DNA of 64,000 nt from Aureobasidium sp. EXF-3400. Taxonomy: Eukaryota; Ascomycota; Dothideomycetes; Dothideales; Saccotheciaceae. Made by a program: the position numbers and the translations under genes. Each line of letters starts with the position of its first letter. Position 1 is the first letter of the stretch. The DNA lies in assembly GCA_024195585.1 (NCBI GenBank), contig SWBL01000081.1, forward strand, positions 96,819 through 160,818, given 5' to 3'. Positions 1 to 11,760 of the stretch are shown in pieces. The notes beneath the pieces were generated by a model, which was given only the letters and a program-made list of their open reading frames with translations, was not told where the DNA came from and ran no database searches.

Positions 1-1721
1 CGACCTCTGCCATAAGTATCGTCGAAGTACTTTTCCCTAGCTTTTTCGCCATACTGAGGAATGTATAGATTCTCTATCAGCACGTCTTCGTAATGCTGCT
101 TGACCCTCAGATCTTCAGCGTTAAGGTAAGGCAGGTCTGTGGGAAGTTCATCAACATCGCCGTTCCAACCGAAGCGCGTCTCTTCAGGCAGCATCTTGGA
201 AGCATCATTAACATCCCACAAGAAGCTCCATGGTTTCCTAGTCAAGACTGAGGGCACAGTCTCTGCTTCATCGAATCCGATGACGCCCGTCAGACGCCAA
301 GGCTTCGATGGATCTTCAGTTCGCTTGACAAGGAGCTGCGAATCATTGATAGATCCATGATTGAGCAGGCTTTTAGAGTAAGCTCGGTCAGCCTCAGAGA
401 ACCAACCAAGGTGATCCATGTCAAGGAGAATGTCCTTGATGGCAGCATATGCTCTGAAAGAACATTCAACGTTGTGGAGCTTGACCATTGCTTTGGCCAT
501 TAGGTCGTCGACTGCTCGGAACATCGTATCGTAAAGCGAATAGTAGATACATCCACGAGCGCCGAATCTATTCCAGGCGCTAACCTCATCCAAGTCCGTA
601 TTATAAGGTTCGATGAGGAAAGCAGAGGTCTCAAGCTTCTCGTTGATGTCCGTTCGGGCTGACATATGTAAGGGTAGCCTTCCAGCAGTCAAATCTCCAT
701 CCAGCTTAGCTAGCAACCTGCCTGTACCTTCAAATGAAAGCGTCTCCAGGCGTGCACGAATTTCAGCTGCCTCGCCAGCTAACCATAGTCTGTCTTCAAG
801 AGACATCTCACCCCTCTCACGGTGCACTTTCGAAACTTGGTCTCCTGGCTGATAGGTCTGGATGGAGTAGGGCCTCTCCAACGCGTTTCGCCAACCCACG
901 TCAAATGCAAGAGTTTGTGGAGCGGGCACACCATGATCCTCGAGAAGATTTGATAGAAGAGCTTCGTCAAGGCGCTGCCATTGGTCACCACTTTCGTCGT
1001 CGTCGTCATCAGAATCGGAGTCGCTGTCCAAGTAATCGTTGAGAAGAGTACTTCCGGAAAAATTGCTGCTCGCAGATGAGTCACTCGTGGTAGAGATGGG
1101 GCTTTGAGGTTCACTGGTGTCTCCAGATTCCCCATTTCCAGCCTCAGTTGAAATGAGTACGGCTGCTTCTTCTGTGGTGTCAGATGCTTCGCTCGCAGCT
1201 GGTTCGTCAACAGACGGCTCATCATCGTCCTCAGATTGACTTCCACTGCTTGATTCGTCATTGAGGGACCACCATCCGTTAATGCGTAGGACAGCACGAG
1301 TCCCATCTGGCCATGTAGCTCCTTCGGGAGGGTTCCGCATTGTCAGTGGGAAAGCACGAACTGCTTCATGCTCTCTAACGTAGCCGATATCCTCAAAGTC
1401 AACGTGGAGCTCGGTGCCCAAGGCAATGATTTTCTGTTTGAAGCTTTGTATGGCCTCTTCGTCATCGATAAGACTTTCAGGATAGTAGGAAGAGAAGCTT
1501 TGAGCATCATCTTCCATCTGGTCGTCATGATCCGGCTCGCGCCCAAATTGCATATCGTTTTCCGTTTGTCCTTCGTCCTCTGTCAGGGCTTCAAATTCTT
1601 CGTCACCTTCGACAAAATTGTCAGGTATCTGAGTCTCGTCATCCATTGCGATGGTTTCGTCCGTCATGCTCGAGTTGTCGTTGTGGTCTCCAAAGTCCGA
1701 CATGTTGTTCTCAGCCATCAT
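1..1721 (-). CDS. APH-fold (aminoglycoside phosphotransferase-like) protein, 3' end outside window
   Basis: Reading the minus strand from the double ATG at 1721/1718 gives one uninterrupted frame of about 573 codons that runs off the left edge, so the gene is partial at its C-terminus. The first 260 residues are acidic, Ser/Asp/Glu-rich low-complexity sequence with a long Asp run near residue 240. The rest is globular. Near residues 480-505 the pattern LTGVIGFDEAETVP followed by KPWSFLWD resembles the metal-binding end of fungal APH-like domains, which usually read GVIDWxxAxxVP and then PPxWLW. The usual Asp-Trp is replaced by Gly-Phe-Asp, so catalysis is uncertain. These fungal paralogues are numerous and mostly of unknown substrate. 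The start is chosen because no in-frame ATG lies further upstream before the intergenic region. Confidence 0.6.
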   Translation of the reverse strand, partial: MMAENNMSDFGDHNDNSSMTDETIAMDDETQIPDNFVEGDEEFEALTEDEGQTENDMQFGREPDHDDQMEDDAQSFSSYYPESLIDDEEAIQSFKQKIIALGTELHVDFEDIGYVREHEAVRAFPLTMRNPPEGATWPDGTRAVLRINGWWSLNDESSSGSQSEDDDEPSVDEPAASEASDTTEEAAVLISTEAGNGESGDTSEPQSPISTTSDSSASSNFSGSTLLNDYLDSDSDSDDDDDESGDQWQRLDEALLSNLLEDHGVPAPQTLAFDVGWRNALERPYSIQTYQPGDQVSKVHRERGEMSLEDRLWLAGEAAEIRARLETLSFEGTGRLLAKLDGDLTAGRLPLHMSARTDINEKLETSAFLIEPYNTDLDEVSAWNRFGARGCIYYSLYDTMFRAVDDLMAKAMVKLHNVECSFRAYAAIKDILLDMDHLGWFSEADRAYSKSLLNHGSINDSQLLVKRTEDPSKPWRLTGVIGFDEAETVPSVLTRKPWSFLWDVNDASKMLPEETRFGWNGDVDELPTDLPYLNAEDLRVKQHYEDVLIENLYIPQYGEKAREKYFDDTYGRG

Positions 1722-2582
1722 CAGTCTGTAGCGGTAAGTCTGCCTCACCAAGGCCTGGCTATGTTGAGTGCTCGGGCATGTGAAGCATAGGGTACTGAAG
1801 TCGTAGACCAGACAAAGCGACTCACATCTTTTCCGCAAACGGCCACATTTCTTTGACAAACAGAATCCTTGTCTACACGAAAATCACGACATCGCGTCGA
1901 CATGACGCGGCTTGTCTTTGGTGGCCTCAAAATGATGCTCACCTTGATTTGATCACCAGTCTCGTTGACAATTCAAAGCGGGAAAGTTGAAGTTGGTGAA
2001 GCAGGAGACACAAAGGAAGGAAGATGTTTACGTCAAGAGCACTTGGCGTTTCCCGTCCCTTGCGCCTCCCATCTCTGGCGATACAACGAATCATGGTCGG
2101 CACGAGCTAACGCTCTGTGATTCATTCAGATATGATCATCTGGTAATCCAGACAAAGTATTTTGTGAATATCGCTGATTTGGAGTTGGTGTTGGGAGGAT
2201 GGATGCGACAGCCCTATAGAAGATTGATGTTGATCTCCATTCGAAGCTTGACAGAAACAATGTCGAATTTGGAAAAGACCACAACAAACCGTTCATAGAT
2301 GATAGCCTCTTAAATTCAATGCAGGAAGTGTCATCGAAGATAGGTGAACAGATACTTCTTAATGTACTATCGCGTTCATCCCAATAGGGGACTAGAGTGG
2401 GAGGGAATGATGAGAGACAGGGTGACACCCTCAGCCAAAAGTCTTCGCGCGTTCAATGGATCTAGGGATGAGCTAGTATCAAGAGGACATGCCACTTTAG
2501 TTGCAAATGTTGGGGATGGTAAGAGATACGATCAGTGTAGCAGTCGATAGCTCTAACATGATTAACCGAGATTCCGAATATT
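1722..2582. other. Intergenic, promoter side of the APH-like gene
   Basis: About 860 bases without a convincing gene. Small open frames on both strands lack family features. The stretch should hold the promoter of the APH-like gene and the 3' flank of the DUF92 gene; no specific site is recognisable. Confidence 0.4.
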
Positions 2583-3706
2583 CTAAGCCAGGATCACTTT
2601 CTGGACCATCAAGTTCCATGCTGCCATGCCTACAACAGCAATTGTGGCAGCCATAGCGAAGTTGACACCGTTGTTGTTGAGCAGATCCATGCCTCTTTGC
2701 ACTCTGCTGCCTCCTGCAGTGACCTTGACTCTCTTGCCATTGTCTCCCTCAACAACTCTGCCAGTGCTCTTGTCCTCTACTGTTACTTGGACCAGTGCAC
2801 CCAGCAGTGAGTCTAGCAATGTGCCGCTGAATCCTGCAACTGTCAACACGACCCAAAAGACGAACTTAGAGTCTCCTGTCCATGCCATTCGAGAAAAGGG
2901 CAGAGTAAAGTATGCGAGAGTGGAGATGAAGACAGATCCTGCTAGACCGGCGAGCAAACCAGTTATGGTGACGCCTCCGTTCGTTCCGCGAGGCACACTG
3001 CGCCATGGTGCCGTGATAAGAACAGGAGAAGTTGGCGACATGATACCAAGTTCGCTGCTGAGAGTATCGGCAGCAGCAGCGGCGTAGGAGCTTGACTTGG
3101 TCAGCTTCTCTGGACACTTTCTCCAAGACCAAATTCACTTACGCAGCAATGCCGAATGGTATAGCATCAGTCAAGCTGAACCCATTCTTGAGACTGGTAC
3201 CACCATTTTGAGAGGCATACAGATGCCAAAGGATCAAAAGCGATGCAGCACCCGAGTTGGCCAACACTTGAGCATAGTTGCGAGCACCTTCACCTCCTAC
3301 ACCTCCAGTTGCTGACTGGGTAAGAGTTTTCTTTGCCGTGTGGTTGATCTGTTGTTGCTGTCAACTCAATTATTCGACATCATGCATGTTTGACAACGCC
3401 GCTGATGACGGTATTGCTTTTTCTTCGCATTCGCGACGCGACAAGGACATACATCACAAGCCCAAGGATGCAAGGAAGGAGTCATGGAGCACGAACCTTT
3501 GTGCCTAAAGTGCCGGCAATAAAGAAACCTACGAGGAGGTTGAAGAAGACTCCCCATGGATGTACCATGTGTATTCCGGCCGTCACGATCGCAGCTACGA
3601 TGCCACCGGGCGTCAGTTTGTTTTTGGCGGCAGAATAGGCGACCAGTGCTGTGACAACGCCCAGCTGGCCCTTGTGCTGCAATACGAAATCCATAGCTGT
3701 TGCCAA
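2583..3706 (-). CDS. TMEM19/DUF92 family integral membrane protein
   Basis: Three exons (3706-3497, 3357-3143, 3090-2583) give about 310 residues. Exon junctions restore the DUF92 order: KLTPGGIVAA and a hydrophobic helix, GTLGTK, then GGEGARNYAQVLANSG, AAAADTLSSELG, and VPRGTNGGVTITG. These are the conserved blocks of the TMEM19/DUF92 family, which are polytopic membrane proteins; the plant member VTE6 is a phytyl-phosphate kinase, while fungal members are uncharacterised. About six to seven hydrophobic segments are visible. The first intron has an unusual donor (GTTCGT); the second (GTAAGT, branch-like GCTGAC) is typical. Length is normal for the family. Function in fungi is not known to me. 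Confidence 0.85.
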
Positions 3707-5202
3707 ATCGGTGTCTGATGGTCAGTGTTTGTAGGTAGACGGCTGGGAGGACGCGATGCAAAGCTATCACGTCGAGCGCGGCATGACGTTACTCGTTTAG
3801 CGATTCATGGGCTCTCTCCAGAGCTCGTGCATGACTTGGCAACATATTAACCATCACTTTATCTCTGTTCCTGGACATCTTTAATGATCCGTTCAGCCTT
3901 CTCGGAACCCAGATCGTGTGTTTTCGACGATATTTCTTAACGCGAACACATGTGGGTCATTGGGACTTGGTACATCCACAAACTTGCTCAAGTGTGCCAA
4001 AAGGTGTCTGATGCTGTCGGCTTCGCCGTTTTTTTCACTCGAAGAGATTGGTTCTTCGAAACCACCATGTTCATACAGTACCTAGCTTCTCAACAATCAC
4101 GAACGATCAGGAGAGTGAAATACTCCTCCGAGCTCGACCGCCTCACACCCGTCAGATGCCGTTAAACGATCGCTGGATACAGGCAAAGGTATGCGACAAG
4201 TCCTTACAGTCTTGAGCCACAGAAGACTCAGCCACGGTCAGATTTGAAATGTGGCTGCGGTACAGAGAGCTCCAGCCTCCAATTTGAAGGTGGTCGGCGT
4301 TGATTGAGATACGCACGTTAGCGTGCCGTTTCCTGCCTTGTCTACTCATCCCTACCAGCGACAGTTGTGCGTCAGCAATCTGCTGCGATCCCGTGTGCGT
4401 TACAGCGTGTAGCCCGTCGCCTCCTAGGTCTTCTTTTCTACACGCTACAAGCGTGATACAATACTCGACCAAGCGCATTTGCGATGGTGCACAGCATGGT
4501 TTCGTGGTAACAGTTCCTGCGTATTCCCGAGTGCGGTACCATTAAACTAAAATCGATTCGAGGGTCTCAAGCGTCTGAGCGTGATCAATGATCATCAAAT
4601 GATCCTTGATCCCCACGATCCAAAGAGAAAAACCCTTACCAAACCGTGCTGACGGCTCCAAGAAATTAGGTGGGTGCTGCAAGATCAACGCCCATGGGCG
4701 CATATGACGCCGATGACGCTGCCTCATGTGAAAGCACTTGGAAATGAAACAAAGATAGCTTGCATACCTCTGTGACTTCCATCAATGCAAGGAGAGTGCC
4801 ATCGCCTAAGTAAATTGTTTTCCTTCCTGCTGCCCTAAACACACCGAACAAGCGCCCTGTGAAAACCAAAAACCCAGTCTGATCGTGGCTGTGTGTCTGC
4901 GTTATCTGACAGTGGGCTTAACATCAAGTCGTTCTGGGCCTTCAAGCTTTGCGCCACAGGGAGAGCCACGCAAAGGTTATTGACCAGCCGAGCTGCAGGT
5001 TGATCAAACACTACCCGTTTTTGAGGTCCAAACAAGTAAAAGCTGTCGAGGGTGTGTTTGCGCAGCCCGAAGACTGATCTGCGGTGTGCGACTACAAGTA
5101 TTTCCATCGTCGCAACCCACCATTTCTCTCCTCATCCTTTTGACACCCCCTTTACACGATTGATCGCGTTGATACAGCGCTTTCGTCAACAACACCGCTA
5201 TC
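3707..5202. other. Long intergenic region between divergent genes
   Basis: About 1.5 kb between the divergent DUF92 and CSC1-like genes. Open frames up to 108 codons are present on both strands but show no domain, signal peptide or compositional support. I see no RNA gene or repeat. Confidence 0.4.
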
Positions 5203-7899
5203 ATGTCTAGTGGCGCAGGCAGTCATCGCAACCAGTCGCCTTCGGCATCGACCTTTTTGTCGACATTGGTTCCTGTCCTTGTCATTTCGTCGGTCGTCCT
5301 CACAGTTTTTCTGATCTTCCGTCCCAAATACAAGAGAGTTTACGAGCCGCGTACTTACCTGCCACTCCTCAGAAAATAGTGAGTTCAATGTTTGGCCTGT
5401 TTCCCCTCCTTTTTCTGACCGTCTATAGCGAGTACACACCACAACCATCTGACTCGAGGTTTGGATGGATCACAAACTTCCGTGGTCTCAATGATGACCA
5501 CATCTTGATGCACTCTTCTTTGGACAACTACCTATTCTTGCGCCTTTTCAAAATCCTCTTCGTTATCTGCCTGGTCGGTGCAATCATTACTTGGCCCATC
5601 CTTTTCCCTGTCAATGCCACTGGTAAGCATTTTGTCGATTTGAATGAGTTTTCCTTGGTCTAACAAAACTTCAGGTGGTGCCGGAAACACACAATTCAAT
5701 GTTCTATCGTTCAGCAATGTGGCAATTCCTAGCCACACCAACTACTACTATGCGCCCGCCATTCTCGCTTGGGTCTTTGTTGCATTCGTCATGATTGTAA
5801 TCACCCGCGAGATCATCTACTTTATCAGTCTTCGTCAATCCATCATCACATCGGTAGCTTACAGCAGTCGTATGTCGTCCAGAACTGTCATGTTCACCAA
5901 TGTCGCTGAAGACTACCGCAAGGAGAGCGCTTTGCGTGAACTTTTCAGTGGCGTGTCTCGCGTTTGGATCCAGCCTAACACCAAGAAGCTCGATGATGTT
6001 GTGGGTGAAAGAGACAAGGCCGTGGCAAAGCTCGAAGCTGCTGAAAACAAGCTCGTTCAGAAGCTAGTCAAGACCCACAAGAAGGCCGAGAAGAAAGGCA
6101 AAGAGGACAAGTCTACCATTGATCGTGAGAGCGGTCGTGTCGAAGTCGACCCCAAGATCCGCCCTACTCACCGTCTCGGAAAGATTCCTCTCATCGGCAA
6201 GAAGGTCGACACCATCGATTGGGCTCGTCCTGAAATTGTCCGCTTGAACAAGCAGGTCAGCGAAGAGATTGATAATGCCCACAGCGCTGAAAAGATTCCT
6301 GCCGTCTTCATCCAATTCGAGACTCTTGAATACGCTCAAGCCGCCCACCGTCAGATGTCTGGTACCATGCAGAAAGTCAAGGGATCCAAGCTCACACCCA
6401 AGGTTGTTGGTGTCGAGCCTCAAGACGTTATCTGGTCCAACTTGAACAAGAAGAACATGGTCACTCACGCGATCTTGATTGCATCGACCATCTTCGTCGT
6501 CGTCATGATCGTCTTCTGGGCCATTCCTGTCGCTTTCGTCGGTGCCATCTCCAACGTCAAAACTCTCGAGACCATCCAAGGCTTGACCTGGATCAGCAAG
6601 ATCCCCAACGTTATCCTTGGTGTCGTCACTGGTCTTTTGCCCTCGGTTATGCTTTCTGTTCTCATGGCTCTGGTTCCCATCGTCTTGAGACTGCTTGCCG
6701 GCATGTTCGAACCCACTAGATCTGCGGTTGAATTGAGAGTCCAGGCTTGGTACTTCGCTTTCCAGGTTGTTGATGTTTTCCTCGTCACCACTTTCTCATC
6801 TGGAGCTGCCGCTGTTGCAAAGACGATTGTCAACAACCCTGGATCTGCACCTACTCTGCTCGCCAGCAACCTTCCTACGGCATCCAACTTCTACACTGCT
6901 TACTTCGTAGTAACCATGTTGAACCAATCCGCTATGCTCGTTCTCAACATTGCTCCATTGTTGTTCATCGCTTTCCTTGGCAAGATTCTGGACTCGACAC
7001 CCCGCAAGGTCTACAACCGCTATATCAACTTGATCGGTCTCGGCTGGGGCTCAGTCTACCCTGCCAACGCGATGCTCGGAGTCATTGCTATTGCCTACTC
7101 TTGCATTGCCCCACTACTTCTTGGGTTCGCAACTATTGGATTTGGTCTTTTGTACCTCGCTTACCGTTACCAACTTCTTTACGTGGTTGGTAACCACTCG
7201 ATCGACATGAAGGGTCGCGCTTACGCTCGCGCACTGCAGCAGATCACAGTTGGTGTATACCTTCTCGAGTTCTGCTTGATCGGTCTCTTCGCCATCGGTA
7301 TTGCCTCGGACAGAGCTTCGATTGGACCTCTGATCATCACCGTCATCCTCGCTGTCTTCACAGTCATCTACCATGTCATCTTGAGCAAGACACTTGGACC
7401 CATTGTTGATGGTCTCGAGTTGATGCCTGGAACTGAGGACACCAGCAGGGGATACTCCGTAGAGAAGACGGAAGAGGGCAAACACAGCGACAGCAACCGC
7501 GAGACCTCGCCCACCCTTGCCGGATCTACCGCACCCTCTGAGCCCAAGAAGTCAGGCATCAAGGGCAAGCTCCAGCACTTCTTCTTCACCTCGCGCTTTG
7601 CCGCTAAGTGGCTTACTGTGCGCAAGGAGCTTGCTTCCCACTTTGACCAGCCTATTCGTCCTTACACCAACGAGGAGCTCGAGTTTGCTTTCCAGCCTGC
7701 AAGTTTGGCCAATGAGCAGCAGATCGTGTGGATCGCACGCGATGAGTATGGTCTGTCGTCTCAGGAAGTTGCTGGATGCAAGGAACACGATATCCCTGCT
7801 ACGGATGAGGAGGCTACTTTGGATGAGAAGGCCAAGGTGCAGTGGAGCCAGGAGAGAATTCGCGAGGCCCCCATCTTTGAGGAGGAGGTTCCTTACTAA
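5203..7899 (+). CDS. CSC1/RSN1-like (DUF221, TMEM63) osmosensitive cation channel
   Basis: Exons 5203-5378, 5429-5622 and 5675-7899 give about 864 residues. The N-terminus (first helix LVPVLVISSVVLTVFLIF) matches the late exocytosis domain, then comes a helix pair, a cytosolic region with a TVMFTNV-type RRM-like segment, and the C-terminal 7TM DUF221 core (residues about 390-690). A charged tail of about 160 residues follows. Proteins of this family (yeast Csc1 and Rsn1, animal TMEM63) are mechanosensitive or osmosensitive calcium-permeable channels or scramblase-like proteins of the plasma membrane or endomembranes. Both introns have consensus borders (GTGAGT and GTAAGC). The start is the first ATG giving the N-terminal helix. 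A downstream frame-internal ATG at 5644 lies inside intron 2 and is not the start. Confidence 0.92.
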
Positions 7900-8263
7900 G
7901 AATGATGATGATGAATAAGTTTCCTTTGTAGGTTTACGAAGTAGCTCAATACCCCCGGTTACGTAGTCTTTCTAGTTCTAATTGGTAATGCGATAATTTA
8001 TCACACCTACTATATGATCCCACATTTTGTGACGACAGCTGGAAGAAGGATGACAGAGTTTCAGCAGCAAACACCTTGATGTTCGGTTATGGAAGGAAGC
8101 ATGTGGCTTGGCAATTGCATTGGTGGCTGGGCGTGCGGATGCTGCATCATGTCCAGTCCGGGGAAAGGCAACAACCTTCCCAATCGACCACACAAGTGTC
8201 TCAACCATTACTCTTCCTCGACTCGATACATTCCAGCGATATACACAGCAAAAAGAAGCAATC
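7900..8263. promoter_or_regulatory. Intergenic between CSC1-like gene and SNARE gene
   Basis: About 360 bases containing the 3' UTR of the channel gene and the presumed promoter of the SNARE gene. A CT-rich stretch precedes the SNARE start. No specific regulatory site is evident. Confidence 0.3.
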
Positions 8264-9129
8264 ATGTCAACATCACCGCACCAACTCTTCCTCCTCGCCG
8301 ATCACATCAAACTCTCCCTCCTCGAACGCCAACGCGCCCAGTCCCTCAAACTCCCAGCCAACAGTACAAATGACGGCCCTTTAACACGGTCGCTAGAATC
8401 CCTGCGCGCTGGTATAGAAACCTTGACATCCAATGCCGAAGAGCAAGAGTCCACGGGTGAAGCGTGCGTTTTGCTCCGCCCGACCCTCAGAAGTACACAA
8501 GGATGGCAATGCTGACTGAAGCGCGAACCAGTGTATCCGACTTGCACACTCAACTAGACAAATTGCGCAAGCAATACGAAGATCTGAATGCGCAATTCAA
8601 CGGCCACACAACGACAACCTCTACCACGACGCCCAACGATACTTCGCTGGCCCCTGATTTTGCGGCCGCGAAGTCCACACCTACTCGTAACAAATCCGTC
8701 CGCTTCGATAAACCATACCGCGATGCCTCGCCTGAGGACGCCAATCGTGGCAAGCTTTTCACATCATCTTCCTCGCAACAACCATACACCGACGATGAGC
8801 CTGCCGTACCAGATCAGACCGACATGTCCAACCAGCAGATCCACGAATACCATAAACAAGTGCTGTCAGACCAAGATGCCCAACTTGATCAATTATCAAG
8901 CAGTATAGGACGTCAAAGGATGCTGGGTATACAAATGGGAGACGAGATGGCTGATCAGAATGTGATGCTCGATGATTTGGAAAGTGGTGTGGATCGCTTC
9001 CAAGGAAATCTCGATCGTGCAAGAGGACGATTGGGCAAGGTAGCGCGAAAGGCCAAGGACAATTGGAGTTGGGTCACGATTGGTGTCTTGATCCTCGTTC
9101 TAGTGCTGCTGCTGGTCATTCTTAAATGA
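8264..9129 (+). CDS. Syntaxin-8 / Syn8-type Qc SNARE, tail-anchored
   Basis: Two exons (8264-8463 and 8532-9129) give about 265 residues. The N-terminal half is helical and resembles the Habc-like domain of Syn8-type syntaxins. From residue about 160 a SNARE motif heptad pattern follows (HEYHKQVL, DQDAQLDQLSSSIGRQ, GDEMADQNVMLDDLE) with the central-layer Gln in the expected position. The protein ends in a single hydrophobic anchor (VTIGVLILVLVLLLVIL) and one Lys, as expected for a C-tail-anchored SNARE of endosome/vacuole traffic. The intron donor is GTGCGT and the acceptor AACCAG; only this acceptor restores frame. Assignment to Qc SNARE is good; the exact orthologue (Syn8 versus Tlg1 type) is less certain. 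Confidence 0.85.
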
Positions 9130-9247
9130 AGAATTGGAGATGGCGGGCTCACATCTGCTCTGAACGAATGTCATGACTTTACAAATTCGTGTTTCTCATA
9201 ACCATAATGCTAACTTTCCATCTCTCACTCTTGCGTCTAACAAGGCC

Positions 9248-10066
9248 CTACTCCAGAGGAACAAATCCAGCCGGAACAGTCTCCTCCTCAAACCACAGCT
9301 TTGTTGTTTCTGCAAACAGCAAGGGATCCTGCCAGATCCAGGGATGCCTCATATCAGGGTGCGTGACTGCTCTGGTAGCAGTGTTTGCCTCGCGTCCAAT
9401 TCCAGCCAACTTCTTCGCGTCCTGCGGCCGATCATTCGAGGGAACCAAACCACCTTTTCCCGCTGCAATAACAAGAGTCCTCGCCGGCCACGGTCTAGGC
9501 CATTTCTCAGCATCGTCCGTTGTAGCAAATACTTGACGATAGTATTCCACAGTGCACATTTTAAGATCGGTGCGAGGCATATCGATACCATCCATGGCCC
9601 AACGAATCCACGAACGAGGAATGGAGTATTCCAATCGCTGTTCCAACCAAATGGCATAAGGCAAATAAGCCGAAAACGCCGTGGTGCCAAAGACCTGAAA
9701 CCCAGATACCAATACACAAGTTGCGATTTGCGGGTAGTGGGAGACTAGATGTATTGCTACATGGGCACCGAGACTGAAGCCTACGATATAAGCTACACCA
9801 TTGTGGGCGCGGTTGAGGATTAAAGAGTGTAGTGCATCAGCGGCCTCCGGAATGGAAAAGTGGTGGTCTTTTGCTATGCCGTGGCCGGGCAGATCGGGTG
9901 CCAGAAGGTGGTATTCTGGGAGGTGGGGTGTTATGAGATCCCAGCTGGAGCCTGTGCCGCAGGCACCGTGGACTAGGAGGATGGTTTGTTTGGCTGTGGG
10001 GTTGAGCTCGAGGTGTGGGAGTTTTGAGTACTTGTCGGTGGTAGATTGATCAGGGGAAGACGGCAT
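9248..10066 (-). CDS. Alpha/beta hydrolase
   Basis: Single exon of 272 residues. LLVHGACGTGSSWD near residue 30 is the HG oxyanion-hole motif, DLPGHG follows, and the nucleophile elbow is GFSLG (Ser about residue 95). A late Asp and His near residues 240-250 (HPDMRHPWIW) fit the remaining triad. It resembles the small esterase/lipase-like fold of MhpC/BioH-type proteins. There is no signal peptide, so it is probably cytosolic. Substrate cannot be inferred. It is convergent with the SNARE gene, the two stops being about 120 bases apart. Confidence 0.85.
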   Translation of the reverse strand: MPSSPDQSTTDKYSKLPHLELNPTAKQTILLVHGACGTGSSWDLITPHLPEYHLLAPDLPGHGIAKDHHFSIPEAADALHSLILNRAHNGVAYIVGFSLGAHVAIHLVSHYPQIATCVLVSGFQVFGTTAFSAYLPYAIWLEQRLEYSIPRSWIRWAMDGIDMPRTDLKMCTVEYYRQVFATTDDAEKWPRPWPARTLVIAAGKGGLVPSNDRPQDAKKLAGIGREANTATRAVTHPDMRHPWIWQDPLLFAETTKLWFEEETVPAGFVPLE

Positions 10067-10494
10067 TCTGAGTTATATGACCATGGATATATCAAGAAGG
10101 CCGAGTCAAGGCTGCTGCTGTTTGAAGAAGTAAGAAGATATTGCACGTGGACCTCAATCCCTCGAAGGATCAAGGTCGCGATTGGACGTCCACTTTGGAC
10201 ATGACAGCCATCTCAACATCAGTCGAGATAAGGCCACTGGGTAGTTCATATAGCCATACAGCCTGCGGTGTCAGGTAAAACAAGAGGTACAGAAGTAACA
10301 ATTAGGGAAGGCTGGAGAGATACAGAAGGTGTATGGGTTATGCTTTTAGCACAGAGTTATGCAAAGTGTATAGAGCCAACCATGACCTCATTACCCCAGC
10401 TTTCTGCTAGAGCGGGCATGTCATGACAGCAAGAGCTTCAATTCTGTCTCTGGACTTTCTTGCCTTCACGACACCAACAATTAGCATATCAATC
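10067..10494. promoter_or_regulatory. Divergent promoter region
   Basis: About 430 bases between the divergent hydrolase and membrane-protein genes. No recognisable binding site. An in-frame upstream ATG for the next gene occurs at 10423. Confidence 0.35.
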
Positions 10495-11760
10495 ATGGTC
10501 CTTGAGGAAGCAACAAACCACAGCGAGCCCAACTCGTTCGGCGAGCTTCCCACACCAGACGATGGCAGTGACGCTCAAACACAGACTCGCTACCACATCA
10601 AGCTCGATCAGCTGCCTCGACCCGTCAACATATTCATGGTGCCCGTCCGAGACGATGCTATAGTCAAGACCATCTTAAGGAGCTGTCAGGAAGCCCAATC
10701 AGTCATACACCGCCCACTCACCCAGGACGAAGTCGACGCCATCAGCTATCACTTTGCAAAGTCACTACGGACGGTCTCATGGGGTCCGCCACTAGGTATC
10801 GCTGGTGGTGCTATCGCTGCATACCGTAGCATGAACAACTTCCGCTTCCCTGGTTATACTCCCAAGCCCGAGTCTGAAGGTGGTTCATTCAACCCTGAGC
10901 GCTTCGGCCCTGTGCGTGGACAGATGGCTCGTTATGCCTGGCACACGCTGCGTTTCCAGCTCTATGGTGCTGTCGGCATCTTCTTCGGCGGTCTATTTGC
11001 TGCCAGTTATGCCACTTCGGTGAATGCAGTCGAGACTGGCTCAGATCCTCGTATGAAAGATTACATCGAGGCGCTCAAGAATCGCGCACAAAGACACACT
11101 GGCCAGATGCAACCTCAAGGTCAACGCAACCCCATTATGAGTCAGGAAGGTCGCATGGATCAACAAGCACAAAGGGCATCGCAGAGGCTTGGTATGGAAG
11201 ATGCCTGGAAGCGTCAAGATGTTCAGCGCAGGGCTTCTGATTACGACGACATGAGTCCTACTGGAGGTGCTTGGATGGACGACTACAAGCAGGAGGCTCA
11301 AGACACTGGCCTCTTGACAGACGAGCAACTCAATGCGCGCGCCCGCAGAGAACAATCAAACGCAGACCGTGCTGAAAGACTTGAAGAGTCTAAAGCCGCA
11401 GCCCAGGCACAATCTCGTATTGATCAATCACGAAGAAACAACAACAGCAGCAGCAGTGAAGATGCATCTCCACAGGCCACACCTGCCCCTCGCTCTTCAG
11501 GAAGTGCATGGGACCGCATTAGACAAGAGTCCGCGACTTCCAAGGGCTCTCCACGCCAATCACCAACCAACACCCCTCAGGTCAGAAACGAACAACAAGA
11601 AGGCTCAACACTAGGCGATTCGTTTTCTTTCTCTTCGTCAGACGAGGAGAGACAGCTAGCCAAGATTGAAGCCCAGAAGGAGTTTGACGCAAGAGTGGAA
11701 AGAGAGCGCCAAGGAGGCGACTTTTCGGAGAGCGGCGGTAAGGGAGGATGGAGGAGATGA
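10495..11760 (+). CDS. Unknown fungal protein with two membrane segments and a disordered tail
   Basis: Single exon of 421 residues from the ATG at 10495 (context CAATCATGG); an upstream in-frame ATG at 10423 would add 24 residues and cannot be excluded. Two Gly/Ala-rich hydrophobic segments are visible, WGPPLGIAGGAIAAY and LYGAVGIFFGGLFAASYA, about residues 110-195. The C-terminal half is polar, rich in Gln, Ser, Arg and Glu, with an Asn/Ser run, and looks disordered. The helix-pair layout suggests an organelle-membrane protein, but I do not recognise a family and propose no function. Confidence 0.7.
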   Translation: MVLEEATNHSEPNSFGELPTPDDGSDAQTQTRYHIKLDQLPRPVNIFMVPVRDDAIVKTILRSCQEAQSVIHRPLTQDEVDAISYHFAKSLRTVSWGPPLGIAGGAIAAYRSMNNFRFPGYTPKPESEGGSFNPERFGPVRGQMARYAWHTLRFQLYGAVGIFFGGLFAASYATSVNAVETGSDPRMKDYIEALKNRAQRHTGQMQPQGQRNPIMSQEGRMDQQAQRASQRLGMEDAWKRQDVQRRASDYDDMSPTGGAWMDDYKQEAQDTGLLTDEQLNARARREQSNADRAERLEESKAAAQAQSRIDQSRRNNNSSSSEDASPQATPAPRSSGSAWDRIRQESATSKGSPRQSPTNTPQVRNEQQEGSTLGDSFSFSSSDEERQLAKIEAQKEFDARVERERQGGDFSESGGKGGWRR